Shown here: in pieces, positions 1 through 6,660 of the stretch
Numbering within the stretch: position 1 is the stretch's first letter
Layout of the letters: each line of letters begins with the position of its first letter
Source of the DNA: Tessaracoccus palaemonis
GTDB lineage: Bacteria; Actinomycetota; Actinomycetes; Propionibacteriales; Propionibacteriaceae
Length of the DNA stretch: 64,000 nt
Assembly (NCBI RefSeq): GCF_019316905.1
Contig: NZ_CP079216.1
Span: 2,976,001 to 3,040,000 of the forward strand
Direction: 5' to 3'
Notes under the pieces: generated by a model
What the model was told of the DNA's origin: nothing
Seen by the model: only the letters and a program-made list of their open reading frames with translations
The model's database searches: none
Made by a program: the position numbers and the translations under genes

Positions 1-330
1 GGCTGCCAGTACATCGAGCACGTCCGCACCCGCATCCCCGGCGTCGCCATGATCGTCGACGATGAGGGCGCGCTCGACGAGAACCGGCAGCTGAACCTGG
101 GCGCCGCGTTCACCCTCTACCCCGGCCGCATCTTCGGCGACGTCCTGGTCTTCTCCGAGGTCGACGGCCCCGAAGGCCGCGACGTCACCACCCTGACCCC
201 CGAGCACATGCTCGCCGTTTGCAACCGCCTCGGCGTCCGCCATGTCGTCGGCCTCGGCCGGGAGTTCAACGCCGACGAGCCCACCGAAGACCTCGGCCTG
301 CACCGCCTCGTTGAGAGGGGTGAAGCATGA
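1..330 (+). CDS. DUF3846-like phage protein, 5' end outside window
   Basis: The reading frame is open from the first base, so the start lies to the left. The visible 109 residues contain a pattern like DUF3846 phage proteins: an acidic IVDDEGAL stretch, then LN and GDVLVFSE. Members are small phage proteins of unknown function found in early regions of actinophages. The stop overlaps the ATG of the next gene, so it is part of the same transcription unit. The family call rests on remembered pattern only. Confidence 0.6.
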   Translation, partial: GCQYIEHVRTRIPGVAMIVDDEGALDENRQLNLGAAFTLYPGRIFGDVLVFSEVDGPEGRDVTTLTPEHMLAVCNRLGVRHVVGLGREFNADEPTEDLGLHRLVERGEA

Positions 331-500
331 GCCCCCTCGACGTCCTGCGCGACGACCACGACGACCTCGACGACTTCCTGGCCGACCACCACCACAGCGT
401 GGAACTCGTGTCAGAACTGCTGACGGTCCTCGTCCTCCTGATCACCGTCGCCACCCTCATCGGGCTCGCATGGCTGGCCGTCGGGTGGTGGACCGCATGA
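327..500 (+). CDS. small single-pass membrane protein (57 aa)
   Basis: The ATG overlaps the TGA of the upstream gene (ATGA), implying translational coupling. The N-terminus is acidic and His-rich (DDHDDLDDF, HHHS). A hydrophobic helix at about residues 30-55 (TVLVLLITVATLIGLAWLAV) should span the membrane. Function is unknown. Its own stop overlaps the start of a second small membrane protein, and the pair may act together. No homology assignment is made. Confidence 0.6.
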   Translation: MSPLDVLRDDHDDLDDFLADHHHSVELVSELLTVLVLLITVATLIGLAWLAVGWWTA

Positions 501-637
501 CCCGCGACGTCCGACACCTCGTCCACCCCATCCTCCCCACCGCCGCAGAGATCGCCGCGGCCGCCTCGATCGTCCTGACCGTCGTCGGCCTCCTGGTCGT
601 CGCGTGGACGCTCACGGACTGGTGGCCGTGGTCATGA
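497..637 (+). CDS. small single-pass membrane protein (46 aa)
   Basis: The start overlaps the preceding stop (ATGA) and the stop overlaps the next ATG, so three genes are stacked without gaps. The product has one clear transmembrane helix near its C-terminus (IVLTVVGLLVVAWTL) ending in DWWPWS. Function is unknown. The tight coupling and consistent C-ending codons support it as a real gene. Confidence 0.55.
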   Translation: MTRDVRHLVHPILPTAAEIAAAASIVLTVVGLLVVAWTLTDWWPWS

Positions 638-1419
638 GTGGCGAACCGATCTGGACGATCATCGACACCTGCACACACGGCGTCACCCACCACCACGGCA
701 CGCGCCTTGGGTACATCCGTGACCACTGCCGCTGCGACGCCTGCCGCGCAGCCGCAGCGCACTACGAGCAGGCGCGACGCCGCCGCAACGCCTACGGCCG
801 CAGCCACCTCGTCGACGCCACCCCAGCCCGCCAACACGTCCGTGCACTCATGGCCCAGGGCATGGGATGGAAGCGGATCGCCACGTTCTGCGGCGTCGCC
901 GCCTCGACGCTCGGACCAATCCTGTACGGCGCCTACCCCGACCAGCCGAACCACCCTGACCACCGGCCCCCGCGCCTCCAGATCAGCCGGGAGCTGTCGG
1001 CGAAGCTCCTGGCCGTCGGGCTCGATGTCGCCCCCGGCGTGCGGGTCGACGCCACCGGGGTCCGCCGCCGCGTCCAGGCCCTCGTCGCCGCCGGCTGGTC
1101 CAAGCAGCAGATCGCGAGACGGCTCGGCATCGCCCCCGGCAACATGAACCTGGACATCGCCGCCACAGTCACAGGAAACACCCGGGACCGCGTCATCGAG
1201 CTCTACAACACGATGCGCCGCGAGGCACCTCCTGCCGATGACCAGTACGGGCGCTCCGCCGCGACCCGCTCACGCAATTACGCCCAGACGCGCGGCTGGG
1301 TGACGGCCGACGCGTGGGACGCCGAGAGTATCGACAATCCACGCGCGACCCCGATGCCCACCGACCCGGCATCCGTAGCTGCCCGTCGCGCAGCGCTACG
1401 CGGACGGCGGGCGGCATGA
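634..1419 (+). CDS. putative helix-turn-helix phage protein (261 aa)
   Basis: The start at 634 overlaps the upstream TGA; an in-frame start at 604 would run deep into the previous gene. The N-terminus has a Cys/His cluster (GTRLGYIRDHCRCDACR) common in actinophage DNA-associated proteins. Two stretches look like helix-turn-helix segments, near residues 65-90 (GMGWKRIATFCGVAASTL) and 150-175 (AGWSKQQIARRLGIAPGNM). It is probably DNA-binding and may be a phage regulator. The precise role is unknown. Confidence 0.55.
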   Translation: MSGEPIWTIIDTCTHGVTHHHGTRLGYIRDHCRCDACRAAAAHYEQARRRRNAYGRSHLVDATPARQHVRALMAQGMGWKRIATFCGVAASTLGPILYGAYPDQPNHPDHRPPRLQISRELSAKLLAVGLDVAPGVRVDATGVRRRVQALVAAGWSKQQIARRLGIAPGNMNLDIAATVTGNTRDRVIELYNTMRREAPPADDQYGRSAATRSRNYAQTRGWVTADAWDAESIDNPRATPMPTDPASVAARRAALRGRRAA

Positions 1420-1574
1420 GCGGCTCCTGCTGGCACGACGGCCCCGACCACTGCCCCGGCTGCCGACACTGCGCCGACTCCTGGGGCGACCCCGACGAAC
1501 CGCCAGTGCGCCACTACCGCAGCATCGCCGACTTCTCGTGGACCCCGGTCCACGTCCCCGAACCCGACTTCTAG
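1416..1574 (+). CDS. tiny Cys/His-rich protein (52 aa)
   Basis: The ATG overlaps the upstream TGA. The first ~20 residues are dense in Cys and His (CWHDGPDHCPGCRHC), a likely zinc-binding knuckle. The remainder is short and acidic. This is the first of several tiny Cys-rich proteins in this early region. No function can be given. Confidence 0.5.
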   Translation: MSGSCWHDGPDHCPGCRHCADSWGDPDEPPVRHYRSIADFSWTPVHVPEPDF

Positions 1575-1588
1575 AAAGGACCGATCGA

Positions 1589-2131
1589 ATGAGAATCGTC
1601 GGACTCGACCTCAGCCTCACCGCCACCGGCGTCGCCATCATCGACGACGGCCAGGTCAACGTCGCCACCATCCGCTCCGCAGGGCGCAAGGGCGACAGCC
1701 TCCTGCAGCGATCCGACCGCCTTGGCTGGCTCGCTCGCGAGATCGGCGGCCGCGCCCACAGCGCCGACCTGGTCGTCGTCGAACAGCCCGCCTACGCGGC
1801 CGTCACCGGCCACCACCACGATCGCTCCGGCCTGTGGTGGCTCGTCATCGATTACCTCTCCTACGACAACTCCATCCCCGTCGCCGAGGTTGCCCCCGGC
1901 ACCCTGAAGAAGTTCGTCTCCGGCCGAGGCAACGCAGGCAAGGACGAGATGTTGCTCGCCGCAGCCCACCGCTTCGCGCGCCTCGCGACGCTGTCCACCA
2001 ACGACGAAGCCGACGCCCTCGGCCTCGCACTCATGGGCGCCGAGCAGCTCGGCGTCGGCCTGGTCGACCTGCCCGCCAAGCACCGCGAGGCGCTGAAGGC
2101 GGTCCGCTGGCCCGAGGCGGTCCTCGCATGA
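1589..2131 (+). CDS. RuvC-like Holliday junction resolvase
   Basis: The 180-residue product has an RNase H-fold nuclease layout. The first acidic residue is D7 in GLDLSLTATG, the second E65 in VVVEQPAY, and the last set is D139/E140/D142 in TNDEADAL. A KKFVSG segment at 107-112 and KDEM at 118-121 are typical of phage RuvC-like resolvases that cut branched DNA before packaging. The start at 1589 follows GAAAGGA at good spacing; an upstream in-frame start at 1538 would overlap the previous gene. The stop overlaps the next ATG. Confidence 0.85.
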   Translation: MRIVGLDLSLTATGVAIIDDGQVNVATIRSAGRKGDSLLQRSDRLGWLAREIGGRAHSADLVVVEQPAYAAVTGHHHDRSGLWWLVIDYLSYDNSIPVAEVAPGTLKKFVSGRGNAGKDEMLLAAAHRFARLATLSTNDEADALGLALMGAEQLGVGLVDLPAKHREALKAVRWPEAVLA

Positions 2132-2415
2132 TCCGCCTCCGCTACCGCGTCCGCGTCACCCCCAGAGCGTCCAGGTACTGGATCTACTGCCCCGGCTGCG
2201 ACCTGGCAGTCCTGTGGCCTGGTCCGCCCTTCTGGGTTGCCCGCCGGCACGCCGAGGTCTGCCCGAAGCTCCGCCGCCTCAACAGCCGCTACCTCCACGC
2301 CTGCGTGAACTGCGCGCAGCTGCCCGTCGACGAGCGCCGCGACTGCGTCGTGTGCCTCGGCCGCGGCTGGCTCCCCAACACCACTGACACCACCAACACC
2401 AAGGAGTCCCGATGA
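2128..2415 (+). CDS. zinc-ribbon-like phage protein (95 aa)
   Basis: The ATG overlaps the resolvase stop. The product contains CPGC near residue 20, a lone Cys in EVCPK, then CVNC and CVVC pairs, consistent with one or two zinc-binding ribbons. The basic N-terminus (MIRLRYRVRVTPR) may favour nucleic acid contact. The stop overlaps the next gene. No specific function is recognised. Confidence 0.55.
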   Translation: MIRLRYRVRVTPRASRYWIYCPGCDLAVLWPGPPFWVARRHAEVCPKLRRLNSRYLHACVNCAQLPVDERRDCVVCLGRGWLPNTTDTTNTKESR

Positions 2416-2576
2416 CCATGACCGACTGGGACGTCGTCCCGCCCATCGAAGCGTCCTCCGATGGCACCCACCGGCCCCAGGTCTGCACCAGCTGCGACCT
2501 GTGGCAGCTCGCGGCATCCGTCTGCCCCAACTGCCACTGGCACAAGCACTGGGCCGCGCAGGAGGTCCTGCTGTGA
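2412..2576 (+). CDS. tiny zinc-ribbon protein (54 aa)
   Basis: The ATG overlaps the preceding stop, and the gene ends in a GTGA overlap with the next. The protein has two knuckles, CTSC and CPNC, about 15 residues apart, followed by HWHKHW: a compact zinc ribbon. Function is unknown. Overlap and codon usage support translation. Confidence 0.5.
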   Translation: MTMTDWDVVPPIEASSDGTHRPQVCTSCDLWQLAASVCPNCHWHKHWAAQEVLL

Positions 2577-2743
2577 CCGGCTGCCCCGCCCTCCACGTCC
2601 TCGCCGGAACCCTCTACCGCACCACCCCGTCGGGCCGTCTCGTGCCCCGCGAACCGGAGCACGCCGTCGACCCGGAGACGGGCCGCTGCGGGCATTGCCA
2701 CACCACCGTCATCACCACCATCAAGCGAAAGGCACGCAGATGA
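2573..2743 (+). CDS. small phage protein with CxxC (56 aa)
   Basis: It begins with GTG overlapping the upstream TGA and ends overlapping the next ATG. The product has an isolated Cys at residue 4 and CGHC near the C-terminus, followed by a basic tail (IKRKARR). It may be another metal-binding peptide of the early cassette. Function is unknown. Confidence 0.45.
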   Translation: MTGCPALHVLAGTLYRTTPSGRLVPREPEHAVDPETGRCGHCHTTVITTIKRKARR

Positions 2744-3063
2744 CCGACCACACAGCCGAATCCCGCCGGGCCATCGACACGGTGCGCGACTGGCAGGAGC
2801 GCGAGGGCGAGACCGACGCGACCATGCTCGCCGAGGCCGGGATCGCGCAGGCCGAGGCGACCCTCGCCCTGGTCGAGCAGGCCCGCGTCGCCAACCTGAT
2901 CGGCCTCGAGGCCCGCCGCCTGGACGCCTACGACGCGTGCGGGCCCGTCTTCGGCCGCAACAACCTGCTGTGGCGAGACGGCCCCACCCCCGAGAGCGAC
3001 ATGATCCTCCGCCCCGACATCGCCGCAGCCCTGCGGCTCGGCCAGGAGGACTGCGATGAGTGA
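2740..3063 (+). CDS. phage protein of unknown function (107 aa)
   Basis: Translation from 2740 overlaps the previous stop. The product is largely helical and acidic, with many Glu/Ala residues (EREGETDATMLAEAGIAQAEATLALVEQA). No catalytic motif is seen. The end overlaps the next gene start by eight bases. Confidence 0.5.
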   Translation: MTDHTAESRRAIDTVRDWQEREGETDATMLAEAGIAQAEATLALVEQARVANLIGLEARRLDAYDACGPVFGRNNLLWRDGPTPESDMILRPDIAAALRLGQEDCDE

Positions 3064-3268
3064 CCTGACCGCATTGCAGACCCGCGCGGAACAGCGCCTC
3101 GCAGTGAACCGGCTCGGCACGCTGACAGCCCGCGAAACCGACCTCGACCTCGTAGTGATCCGCGACCTCCTCGACGAGACGCGCCGCCTTCAGGCGGCCG
3201 TCGCCAACTGGGAGCTCTGGGCAGACAACCTCACCCCGCGGTGCTGCTGCGGGAACTGCTACCCGTGA
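3056..3268 (+). CDS. small phage protein with C-terminal Cys cluster (70 aa)
   Basis: A short helical protein ending in CCCGNC, a possible metal site. It overlaps the upstream gene by eight bases and the downstream GTG by four. Function is unknown. It belongs to the run of small overlapping early genes. Confidence 0.5.
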   Translation: MSDLTALQTRAEQRLAVNRLGTLTARETDLDLVVIRDLLDETRRLQAAVANWELWADNLTPRCCCGNCYP

Positions 3269-3408
3269 GCCCCCTGAACGTCACCCGCCTCTGCTCCTGG
3301 TGCGGACACCGCCGCCACGGCCCCACCTGCCCCGCCGACATCCAAACCGGCACCACGAAGGCCCCACGCCCACAGCCCTGCCCCTGCAGGAAAGGACACC
3401 AACCATGA
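3265..3408 (+). CDS. tiny Cys-rich protein (47 aa)
   Basis: A GTG start overlaps the previous stop (GTGA), and the stop overlaps the next ATG. The product carries CSWCGHRRHGPTC and later CPC, resembling a small zinc finger. No function is known. The call depends on coupling and motif alone. Confidence 0.45.
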   Translation: MSPLNVTRLCSWCGHRRHGPTCPADIQTGTTKAPRPQPCPCRKGHQP

Positions 3409-3740
3409 CCACCACTTCCGACCCGGCACTGCTGGCCGCCGAATACCTCGACCTCCGCGACCGCATCGCCGAACTCAAGACCCGCCAGGACCAGCTCGCC
3501 GCCCAGCTCCGCAACCTCGGAGCCGGCAGGCACACCGCCGGCAACCTGACCGTCACCCTCACCCCCGCCAAGCGCTTCAACCCCGACCAGGCCCGAACCA
3601 TCCTCGCCGCCAACCCCGACCTCCTCGCGGCCTGCTCCGACACCGTCATCTCCGCCACCAAGGCCAAGGCCGTACTCCCACCCGCAATCTACGAAGCCTG
3701 CTCCGTCGAAGCAGGCGATCTGAGACTGGCCGTCCGCTGA
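3405..3740 (+). CDS. phage coiled-coil protein (111 aa)
   Basis: The start at 3405 is preceded by GCAGGAAAGGA. Residues 8-40 form a probable coiled coil (EYLDLRDRIAELKTRQDQLA), followed by a small beta/alpha domain. It abuts the exonuclease gene by one base, so it may be an accessory factor of the recombination module, by position only. No family is confidently recognised. Confidence 0.55.
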   Translation: MTTTSDPALLAAEYLDLRDRIAELKTRQDQLAAQLRNLGAGRHTAGNLTVTLTPAKRFNPDQARTILAANPDLLAACSDTVISATKAKAVLPPAIYEACSVEAGDLRLAVR

Positions 3741-4597
3741 TGACCATCGACAAGCAGATCCTCACCCCGCTCCCCGGGCAGCACGTCTCCATCGCCCCAG
3801 GCGAAGGCGTGTTCCCCGAGATCATGAACAAGATCAACGGCGCGATCTCCAACCACCCCCGCTCCCTCCAGAAGCGCATCGGACCCTCCGAGATCGGACA
3901 CCCCTGCGCCCGCAAGCTGGCCTACAAACTCCTCGGACAACCCGAACGCACCGACCTGCCCCCGAACTGGAAAGCGACCGTCGGCACCGCCGTCCACGGC
4001 TGGATGGAAGACGTCTTCGACGCCGACAACCTCGCCACCGCCCACCTCCTCGACGGCCAGGAACGCTGGTACATCGAGTCGCGCGTCTCCGTCGGAGAGG
4101 TCGGCGGCGTCGAGATCACCGGATCCTCAGACCTGTTCGACCGCGTCACCCTCTCCAACTGGGACTGGAAGGTCGTCGGCCCCTACCAACTCGACAAGTA
4201 CAAGCGCCAAGGCCCCTCCGAGGTCTACCGCGCCCAGGCCCACCTCTACGGCCGCGGCTGGTGGAGAGCCGGCATCGGCTGCGCCTCCGTCAACATCGTG
4301 TTCCTCGCCCGCAACGGAGACCTCTCCGACACCTACCACTGGAGCGAGCCCTACAACGAACAGGTCGCCCTCGACGCCCTCCAGCGCCTCGAAGGCATCA
4401 ACAGCGCCGTGACCGCCTTCGGCCCCACAGCCCTCGACGTCCTCCCCACCGCCGACAGCTACTGCACCAACTGCGAGTTCTACAAGTTCCACTCCACCAA
4501 CCTCGCCGAGGGCTGCCCCGGCGACCCGAAGGCTGCCGCCCGCCAGGACGCCAGCCGCACCAACCAACTCGGCGGCCTCATCCCCGCCGGCAAGTAA
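3740..4597 (+). CDS. Cas4/AddB-like PD-(D/E)XK exonuclease
   Basis: The 285-residue product shows a PD-(D/E)XK nuclease core: H86/E90 in TAVHGWMED, D131 in TGSSDLF, D142-x-K144 in WDWK, and Q166/Y170 in YRAQAHLY. Four cysteines placed like those of Cas4 and AddB, C56 plus C242, C245 and C259, probably hold a 4Fe-4S cluster. In phages such proteins are recombination exonucleases that resect DNA ends. The next gene encodes a putative ssDNA-binding partner and DUF2303 lies two genes on. No CRISPR array or other cas gene was seen, so a phage recombination role is preferred. Confidence 0.8.
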   Translation: MTIDKQILTPLPGQHVSIAPGEGVFPEIMNKINGAISNHPRSLQKRIGPSEIGHPCARKLAYKLLGQPERTDLPPNWKATVGTAVHGWMEDVFDADNLATAHLLDGQERWYIESRVSVGEVGGVEITGSSDLFDRVTLSNWDWKVVGPYQLDKYKRQGPSEVYRAQAHLYGRGWWRAGIGCASVNIVFLARNGDLSDTYHWSEPYNEQVALDALQRLEGINSAVTAFGPTALDVLPTADSYCTNCEFYKFHSTNLAEGCPGDPKAAARQDASRTNQLGGLIPAGK

Positions 4598-4612
4598 CTG
4601 CAAGGAGCAGAA

Positions 4613-5287
4613 ATGACCAACCAGTCCACCGCCAACGACGTCCTCATGGGAGGCAGCGGCGCCCCCGCCGTCAAGCTCACCGAAGGCGTCACCATCTCCG
4701 GCCGCATCACCTTCATCTCCGACCCCTACCAGGAGCGCGAGTACGACCAGAACAACCCCGGCAACGGGGCCCCGAAGTTCTTCAAGTCCGGCGACCCCAT
4801 CATGACGTTCTACGTCGACCTGGCCACCGACCAGCGCGACCCCAGCATCGAGGACGACGACGGCACCCGCCGCCTCTACATGGACGGCGCCCGCATCAAG
4901 AAGGCCGTGCGCAGCGCGGTCCAGGCCGCCAGAGCAACCGGCCTGAACCCCGGATCGACGCTCACGATCAGCTGCATCGGCTACGAGACCCCGGGCGACC
5001 TGCGCTCCGGGAAGATCTACCAGGCCAACTACACGCCCGGGAACGCGGCCAGCAACGTGCTGATGGGCACCACCGTGACCGGCGCACAGGCCCCCGCCCC
5101 GTCGTTCGCGCAGCCCCCGCAGCCCGCCTACCAGCCGCCGGCCCCGCAGCCGACCTACGTGCCCCCGGCCCCGCAGCCCACGCAGCAGGCACCCGCCGCA
5201 ACGGCACCGCAGTTCACCCCCGAGCAGCTCGCCGCGTTCGCCGCCGCCGGCATCCCCACCTCCGCCATCCCCGGACTGCAGGGCTGA
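4613..5287 (+). CDS. putative phage ssDNA-binding protein
   Basis: The start at 4613 follows AAGGAG. The first ~150 residues are beta-rich and OB-like (GVTISGRITFISDP, MTFYVDLATDQ, LTISCIGYET). The C-terminal 75 residues form a flexible Pro/Gln/Ala tail, an arrangement common in single-strand binding proteins. Location directly after the exonuclease supports a role in recombination or replication. The terminal acidic tip typical of host SSB is absent. The assignment is by architecture and context. Confidence 0.5.
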   Translation: MTNQSTANDVLMGGSGAPAVKLTEGVTISGRITFISDPYQEREYDQNNPGNGAPKFFKSGDPIMTFYVDLATDQRDPSIEDDDGTRRLYMDGARIKKAVRSAVQAARATGLNPGSTLTISCIGYETPGDLRSGKIYQANYTPGNAASNVLMGTTVTGAQAPAPSFAQPPQPAYQPPAPQPTYVPPAPQPTQQAPAATAPQFTPEQLAAFAAAGIPTSAIPGLQG

Positions 5288-5288
5288 C

Positions 5289-5651
5289 ATGACCCGCGAG
5301 TACGTGAACCCAGCCACCGGTGAAACCATCATCGACCCGCCGGTCAGACCGTTCCCCGAGGTCCTCCGCGAGATCGGCGACGGACACCTCGCCCAGGACC
5401 TCTCCGAAAAGCTGTTCGACCTCCTCCACAAGGTCCAGGCCACCGGACGCCAAGGCGCACTGACCCTGACGTTGACCGTCTCCAGCAAGGGAGCCGGCCG
5501 CGTCGACGTCGTCGACTCCGTCAAGGTCAAGGCCCCCGAGTTCGACCGGCCCAAGACCGCCTTCTTCATCGACAAGCAGGGCAACGCCAGCAGGCGCGAC
5601 CCGAACCAGCCCGAGATCCCGGGCGTCACCAACATCCGAAAGGACGCATGA
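5289..5651 (+). CDS. phage protein of unknown function (120 aa)
   Basis: It starts one base after the preceding stop region. The central part is beta-rich (GALTLTLTVSSKGAGRVDVV), and the C-terminus resembles a small acidic/basic tail. Proteins of this type sit beside DUF2303 genes in actinophages, so it may share their unknown role. No motif allows a function. Confidence 0.5.
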   Translation: MTREYVNPATGETIIDPPVRPFPEVLREIGDGHLAQDLSEKLFDLLHKVQATGRQGALTLTLTVSSKGAGRVDVVDSVKVKAPEFDRPKTAFFIDKQGNASRRDPNQPEIPGVTNIRKDA

Positions 5652-6574
5652 CCATGACCGACACCAACGCAACCCCCCTCCTCGAGGTCCTCCCCCAGGA
5701 GCTCCTCGCCGACGACCACGGCCACGCTCTGCTCGCCATCACCGCGCAGCAGGCCGTCATGCCCCGCGAGATCGACGAAGGCGTCTTCGCGATCCTGAAC
5801 GCCGACGGCGGCGTGGAGATCATCGAGACCCCCGGCTACAAGAAGCAGCGCGAACACGACTGGCACCGGGCCCACACCGCCGACACCCCCGAGTTCCTCC
5901 ACCGCCAGGTCACCGTCCTCGACGTCGACTCCCTCGTCGACTACCTCGCCCACAACACCGGCATCGACCCGAGCAAGGTCGAGGACGACAACGCGCACGG
6001 CTCCGGCGAACTGGAGATGTGGGCCGACATCGACCGCCGCACCATCAAGGCGATCCTCGACGGCGGAACGGGGCTGCGCAAGCACACCGCAACCCTGCAG
6101 CTCAAGACCTCCCGCGAGTGGGACGAATGGGCCCAGGTCGACGGGAAGCTGTTCAAGCAGGCCGAGTTCGCCCAGTTCCTCGAGAACCACATCTCCACCA
6201 TCGCCGAACCCGACGGCGGCACCCTCCTCGACGTCGCCCAGACCCTGCAGGCCACCACCAGCACCGTGTTCAAGCAGCAGGCCATCCTTGCCAACGGGCA
6301 GCGCCAGTTCCGCTGGGAGGAGACCGTCGACGCCCGCGCCGGCCAGTCCGGAGACCTGAAGATCCCGTCCGAACTGACGCTGGTCCTGCGCCCCTTCCAG
6401 GGATCCGAACCGATCGCGCTCCTGGCCCGATTCCGCTTCCAGATCCGCGAAGGCGTCCTGTCCCTCGGAATCAAGCTCGCCGAGCCCGAGAACGCCATCG
6501 AGGAAGCCTTCGGCGTGCTCGTCAACCAGCTGCAGACCCAGGTGCCGGTGCGCATCAACCACGGCGTCGGCTGA
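5648..6574 (+). CDS. DUF2303 family protein
   Basis: The 308-residue product matches my memory of DUF2303 (E. coli YfdQ-like prophage proteins). It has an N-terminal region with IIETPGYKKQREH, a middle segment with VLDVDSLVDYL and LEMWADIDRRT, and a C-terminal half with LQLKTSREWDEW and FAQFLENH. The biochemical role is unknown, but these genes typically lie with recombination genes, as here. The ATG overlaps the previous stop. A second ATG six bases later is an alternative start. Confidence 0.8.
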   Translation: MTMTDTNATPLLEVLPQELLADDHGHALLAITAQQAVMPREIDEGVFAILNADGGVEIIETPGYKKQREHDWHRAHTADTPEFLHRQVTVLDVDSLVDYLAHNTGIDPSKVEDDNAHGSGELEMWADIDRRTIKAILDGGTGLRKHTATLQLKTSREWDEWAQVDGKLFKQAEFAQFLENHISTIAEPDGGTLLDVAQTLQATTSTVFKQQAILANGQRQFRWEETVDARAGQSGDLKIPSELTLVLRPFQGSEPIALLARFRFQIREGVLSLGIKLAEPENAIEEAFGVLVNQLQTQVPVRINHGVG

Positions 6575-6660
6575 GTCGCGTCGCGCCAGGACGACGACTC
6601 CCGCCCTGGCGCGGCCCAATCCAGCCGCCACCCCGCCCGACAGAAAGGCGCCCCGCACTC

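Noticed and set aside
4127-6658. Long minus-strand open frame over the recombination genes
   Set aside because: Same GC-driven shadow effect. The plus-strand genes have motifs, start sites and overlaps.
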